Assembly (NCBI GenBank): GCA_018824925.1
Contig: JAHJFH010000213.1
Location: forward strand, 1-7,783
DNA from: Thermoplasmatota archaeon
Lineage (GTDB): Archaea; Thermoplasmatota; E2; DHVEG-1
Direction: 5' to 3'
Length of the DNA stretch: 7,783 nt
Every line of letters begins with the position of its first letter. Within the stretch, counting starts at the first letter, position 1. Positions 5,944-7,783 of this stretch are shown in pieces. The translations under genes and the position numbers were made by a program. A model generated the notes under the pieces. That model was not told where the DNA came from and did no database searches. It worked only from the letters and a program-made list of their open reading frames with translations.

Positions 5944-6642
5944 ATGAACAAAAGAAATGGAATTATATTATTGGTAGTGATTGCTTCACTAATTTTTTCG
6001 TGTTCAATTGCTGCAGCAGAAACTTTATCAGATCCTACAGGGGATGTCTACCGCTGGACTAATACTGCTTCGGGATGGTCATGGCAATACAATGTTGGTG
6101 ATAAGCCCGATATTGATATTACCCAATTATCTGCTGAGGTAACGGGATCTACATTAACCCTGACACTTAAAGTCGATGGTACCATCCAAAATTCTGAAAA
6201 TATTGTGTATTGGGCATATTATAATTCAACCGATACTACATACTGGATGTCTTGGGCGAATAGCGAAGGAATGGGTTTTGCAACACAAACATCTGAAACC
6301 GGAGGTAATTTTGGTACAGGTAATGTTAGTGCTTCAGGAGACACCATTACATGTACATTCGATATTATTGGTGATGACACTGCGGTTAATTTTTATGCAT
6401 ATGCTTCAGAGTTCACTGAAATGAATGATATCAGTAATGAATGGTGGGGTGATTGGGCCCCTAATGATCAATCACCTTATACTCCAGATACCAGCGGAGA
6501 TGACACGGGAGGAGATACTAGCGGTGGAACTGACGATAATTCAAGTGGTGGAACCCCACCACCAAAAACACCAGGTTTTGAAGCAGTGCTCCTCATTGGC
6601 GCACTCGCAATAGCAATGATTTTACTTCGCAAGCGGGAATAA
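5944..6642 (+). CDS. Secreted PGF-CTERM surface protein
   Basis: A 232-residue exported protein. It has an N-terminal signal peptide (MNKR, then a hydrophobic core to about residue 22, likely cut after AAA at 23-25), a beta-rich domain (about 26-175), a low-complexity Ser/Thr/Gly/Asp linker (about 178-205) and the tail PPPKTPGFEAVLLIGALA running into a membrane segment and LLRKRE. TPGFE plus a transmembrane segment and a basic end is the PGF-CTERM signal, which archaeosortase A-type enzymes process to leave the protein lipid-anchored outside the cell. The domain opens with DPTGDV and contains DIDITQLSAEVTGSTLTLTLKVDG, split here as DIDITQLSAEV and TGSTLTLTLKVDG, resembling DOMON/CBM9-like beta-sandwiches; ligand unknown. 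Possible N-glycosylation sites are N94, N127 and N199; the linker looks O-glycosylatable. A Cys at residue 20 makes a lipoprotein signal conceivable, but Phe at -2 is atypical. No archaeosortase gene is in the window. Confidence 0.9.
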   Translation: MNKRNGIILLVVIASLIFSCSIAAAETLSDPTGDVYRWTNTASGWSWQYNVGDKPDIDITQLSAEVTGSTLTLTLKVDGTIQNSENIVYWAYYNSTDTTYWMSWANSEGMGFATQTSETGGNFGTGNVSASGDTITCTFDIIGDDTAVNFYAYASEFTEMNDISNEWWGDWAPNDQSPYTPDTSGDDTGGDTSGGTDDNSSGGTPPPKTPGFEAVLLIGALAIAMILLRKRE

Positions 6643-6668
6643 ACTCCCGTCTTACCTTTTTCTTTTTT
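6633..6668 (+). terminator. Terminator after the PGF-CTERM gene
   Basis: A short hairpin, CGGGA (6634-6638) with TCCCG (6645-6649), overlaps the stop codon at 6640-6642. It is followed by T5 (6657-6661) and T6 (6663-6668). This separates the gene from the promoter of endonuclease III right behind it. Confidence 0.55.
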
Positions 6669-6670
6669 GA

Positions 6671-6690
6671 ATAGGTATTTTCTTAAAAGC
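6671..6690 (+). promoter_or_regulatory. Promoter of the endonuclease III gene
   Basis: ATAGGTATTTTCTTAAAAGC ends 24 bp before ATG 6715. Aligned with the PGF-CTERM promoter, TATA falls at about 6676-6685, predicting a start only a few bases before the ATG. There is no Shine-Dalgarno, so a leaderless or nearly leaderless message is likely. Confidence 0.5.
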
Positions 6691-6714
6691 ATGCAGCCTT
6701 TCTACTGAAATTAT

Positions 6715-7377
6715 ATGCCAGCTATCTTGTTTCAGAACATATTTGAGTTATTGCAGAAAGAATTACAAAAGTATAATACTCCCATAGTGACACGAGAGAA
6801 AGCAGGGGTGAAGGAAACACCATTTACCACACTGATTTCCTGTATTTTGAGTTTACGGACTAAAAATGAGGTAACCGAGGAGGCAGCGATCAGTTTACTG
6901 TCACAATATGATACCCCAGAAAAAATTGCACAGCTCACAGAAGCAACATTAGCAAACCTAATTTATCCGGTTGGTTTTTATAAAACTAAGGCGAAACGAA
7001 TCAAAGAAATGACTCAAGTAATAATAAAAAAATATGATGGTAACGTACCTGATACTATGGAAGAACTCCTCACTTTAAAAGGTGTGGGTCGTAAAACCGC
7101 AAATATCGTGATGGTATACGGTCATCATAGACATGGTTTTTTGCCGATAGATACACATTGCCACAGAATACCAAATCGGCTGGGGTGGATTAGAACAAAA
7201 ACTCCTGAGGAGACAGAACAAGCATTGTTAAAACTCCTTCCCGAACAATTTTGGGATGATTTTAATGATCTTTTTGTCTTGTTTGGCCAGAAAATCTGTG
7301 TACCTATATCACCATTTTGTAGTAAATGTCCCATTCAACAGTATTGCAAACAAATCGGTGTTACAACAAAAAGATAA
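6715..7377 (+). CDS. nth: Endonuclease III (DNA glycosylase / AP lyase)
   Basis: A 220-residue cytosolic base-excision repair enzyme, normal length for the family. It removes oxidised pyrimidines and cleaves abasic sites. Helix-hairpin-helix: LLTLKGVGRKTANIVMV at 118-134, with the catalytic Lys127 in GVGRK; the catalytic Asp is Asp146 in PIDTHCHRI. The C-terminal 4Fe-4S cluster motif is complete: Cys195, Cys202, Cys205 and Cys211 in CX6CX2CX5C spacing. Near the N-terminus ILSLRTKNEVT (44-54) replaces the LSAQATD-type segment of E. coli Nth; I associate the LSLRTK form with archaeal and related Nth proteins, so small differences in lesion preference are possible. A MutY-type adenine glycosylase is unlikely because the extra C-terminal domain is absent. 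It has its own promoter behind the PGF-CTERM terminator and is convergent with the small - strand gene, 15 bp away. Confidence 0.95.
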   Translation: MPAILFQNIFELLQKELQKYNTPIVTREKAGVKETPFTTLISCILSLRTKNEVTEEAAISLLSQYDTPEKIAQLTEATLANLIYPVGFYKTKAKRIKEMTQVIIKKYDGNVPDTMEELLTLKGVGRKTANIVMVYGHHRHGFLPIDTHCHRIPNRLGWIRTKTPEETEQALLKLLPEQFWDDFNDLFVLFGQKICVPISPFCSKCPIQQYCKQIGVTTKR

Positions 7378-7385
7378 AAAAAAAA
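7376..7385 (-). terminator. T10 tract after the small helical gene
   Basis: Ten A on the plus strand, read as ten T on the minus strand, lie 7 bp beyond the stop codon of the small - strand gene. This fits a simple archaeal terminator. Confidence 0.5.
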
Positions 7386-7392
7386 TTAGTGC

Positions 7393-7605
7393 TTATGAGC
7401 GATGTGATGTAATGAAATGCTCGATGTCAGTTATAGTGAGGGTTTTATATTCACTCATGATGTCAACAAGTTTATCCTTTTCTTCCCAGCCATCATAATA
7501 ATTTTTTCGAATTGCGTTAAGATTAAACGTAATACCCTTTGCCTCAGCGAGCTTTTTTAGTTCCGCTTCTGATAATTCATTTAACAGTTCTTTTTTCAAT
7601 GACAT
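7393..7605 (-). CDS. Small helical protein, possibly SAP-like; function unknown
   Basis: Seventy residues from ATG 7605. The sequence is charged and helical: LLNELSEAELKKLAEAKGI at 7-25, then a basic and aromatic RKNYYDGWEEKDKLVDIM, then LTITDIEHFI. A helix ending in 'LAEAKGI', a loop and a second helix starting with a Lys-Asp pair recalls SAP or related helix-extended-loop-helix DNA-binding domains, but the match is by eye and weak. The frame is open to a TTG at 7695 (100 residues), and the extra 30 residues contain two Cys but no recognisable motif. I prefer ATG 7605 because a BRE/TATA-like stretch around 7634-7650 on the minus strand would place transcription start just before it. No Shine-Dalgarno supports either start. 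It is convergent with nth and no operon partner is visible. Confidence 0.6.
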   Translation of the reverse strand: MSLKKELLNELSEAELKKLAEAKGITFNLNAIRKNYYDGWEEKDKLVDIMSEYKTLTITDIEHFITSHRS

Positions 7606-7783
7606 GATTGTCCCATCCAATGATGCAACAATCGTAATAATATCCCTACATTTATCAGTTTCGTTTTTCGCTTCTATATTTGGACAAAAACTCAAATGAA
7701 CCGATGAGTTTATTAATATTAATTTTATTCTTTATTTAACAACGTGGATGGGATGCAGGATAGAGACAATGATATTATTTCTC

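Noticed and set aside
7606..7695. N-terminal 30-residue extension of the small - strand protein from TTG 7695
   Set aside because: It needs a rare TTG start without a Shine-Dalgarno and adds no recognisable sequence; ATG 7605 fits better, though the longer form is not excluded.
7744..7783. Start of another + strand gene (GTG 7744 or ATG 7753), or the 3' end of a - strand gene stopping near 7733-7735
   Set aside because: Only about 40 bases are available and both strands have an open frame to the edge, so neither can be supported.

Overview
The window looks like part of a mesophilic or moderately thermophilic archaeal chromosome, AT-rich overall, most plausibly from a Thermoplasmatota-like euryarchaeal lineage. 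The basis is a secreted protein ending in a PGF-CTERM (archaeosortase) sorting signal, AT-rich TATA/BRE-type promoters with very short leaders, T-tract terminators, and an archaeal-flavoured endonuclease III. The lineage assignment is inference; no rRNA or other phylogenetic marker is present.

Layout, left to right: (1) the 3' two-thirds or more of a penicillin-acylase-family Ntn hydrolase gene (+), cut by the window edge; (2) a convergent DUF711/UPF0210 gene (-); (3) a radical SAM gene (+) divergent from DUF711 across an 85-bp promoter region; (4) a small gene (-) for a protein made of two tandem winged-helix (DUF2582-like) domains; (5) a 930-bp stretch with no convincing gene, unusually GC-rich for an intergenic region here, full of palindromes and carrying a degenerate tandem repeat of about 24 bp; (6) a secreted, C-terminally anchored PGF-CTERM surface protein (+); (7) endonuclease III (+); (8) a short helical, SAP-like protein (-), convergent with endonuclease III.

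Most genes are single transcription units in alternating orientation, so there is no obvious operon-based pathway. The most interesting part is the 4630-6642 block. The tandem winged-helix gene and the PGF-CTERM gene are transcribed away from each other, out of the long noncoding block. Their promoters share an 11-bp motif placed 2 bp from each TATA box and a palindrome of the form TTATT-N6-AATAA. A reasonable but untested idea is that the winged-helix protein regulates itself and the surface-protein gene. The noncoding block between them may encode one or more structured RNAs, or may be a decayed or horizontally acquired segment.
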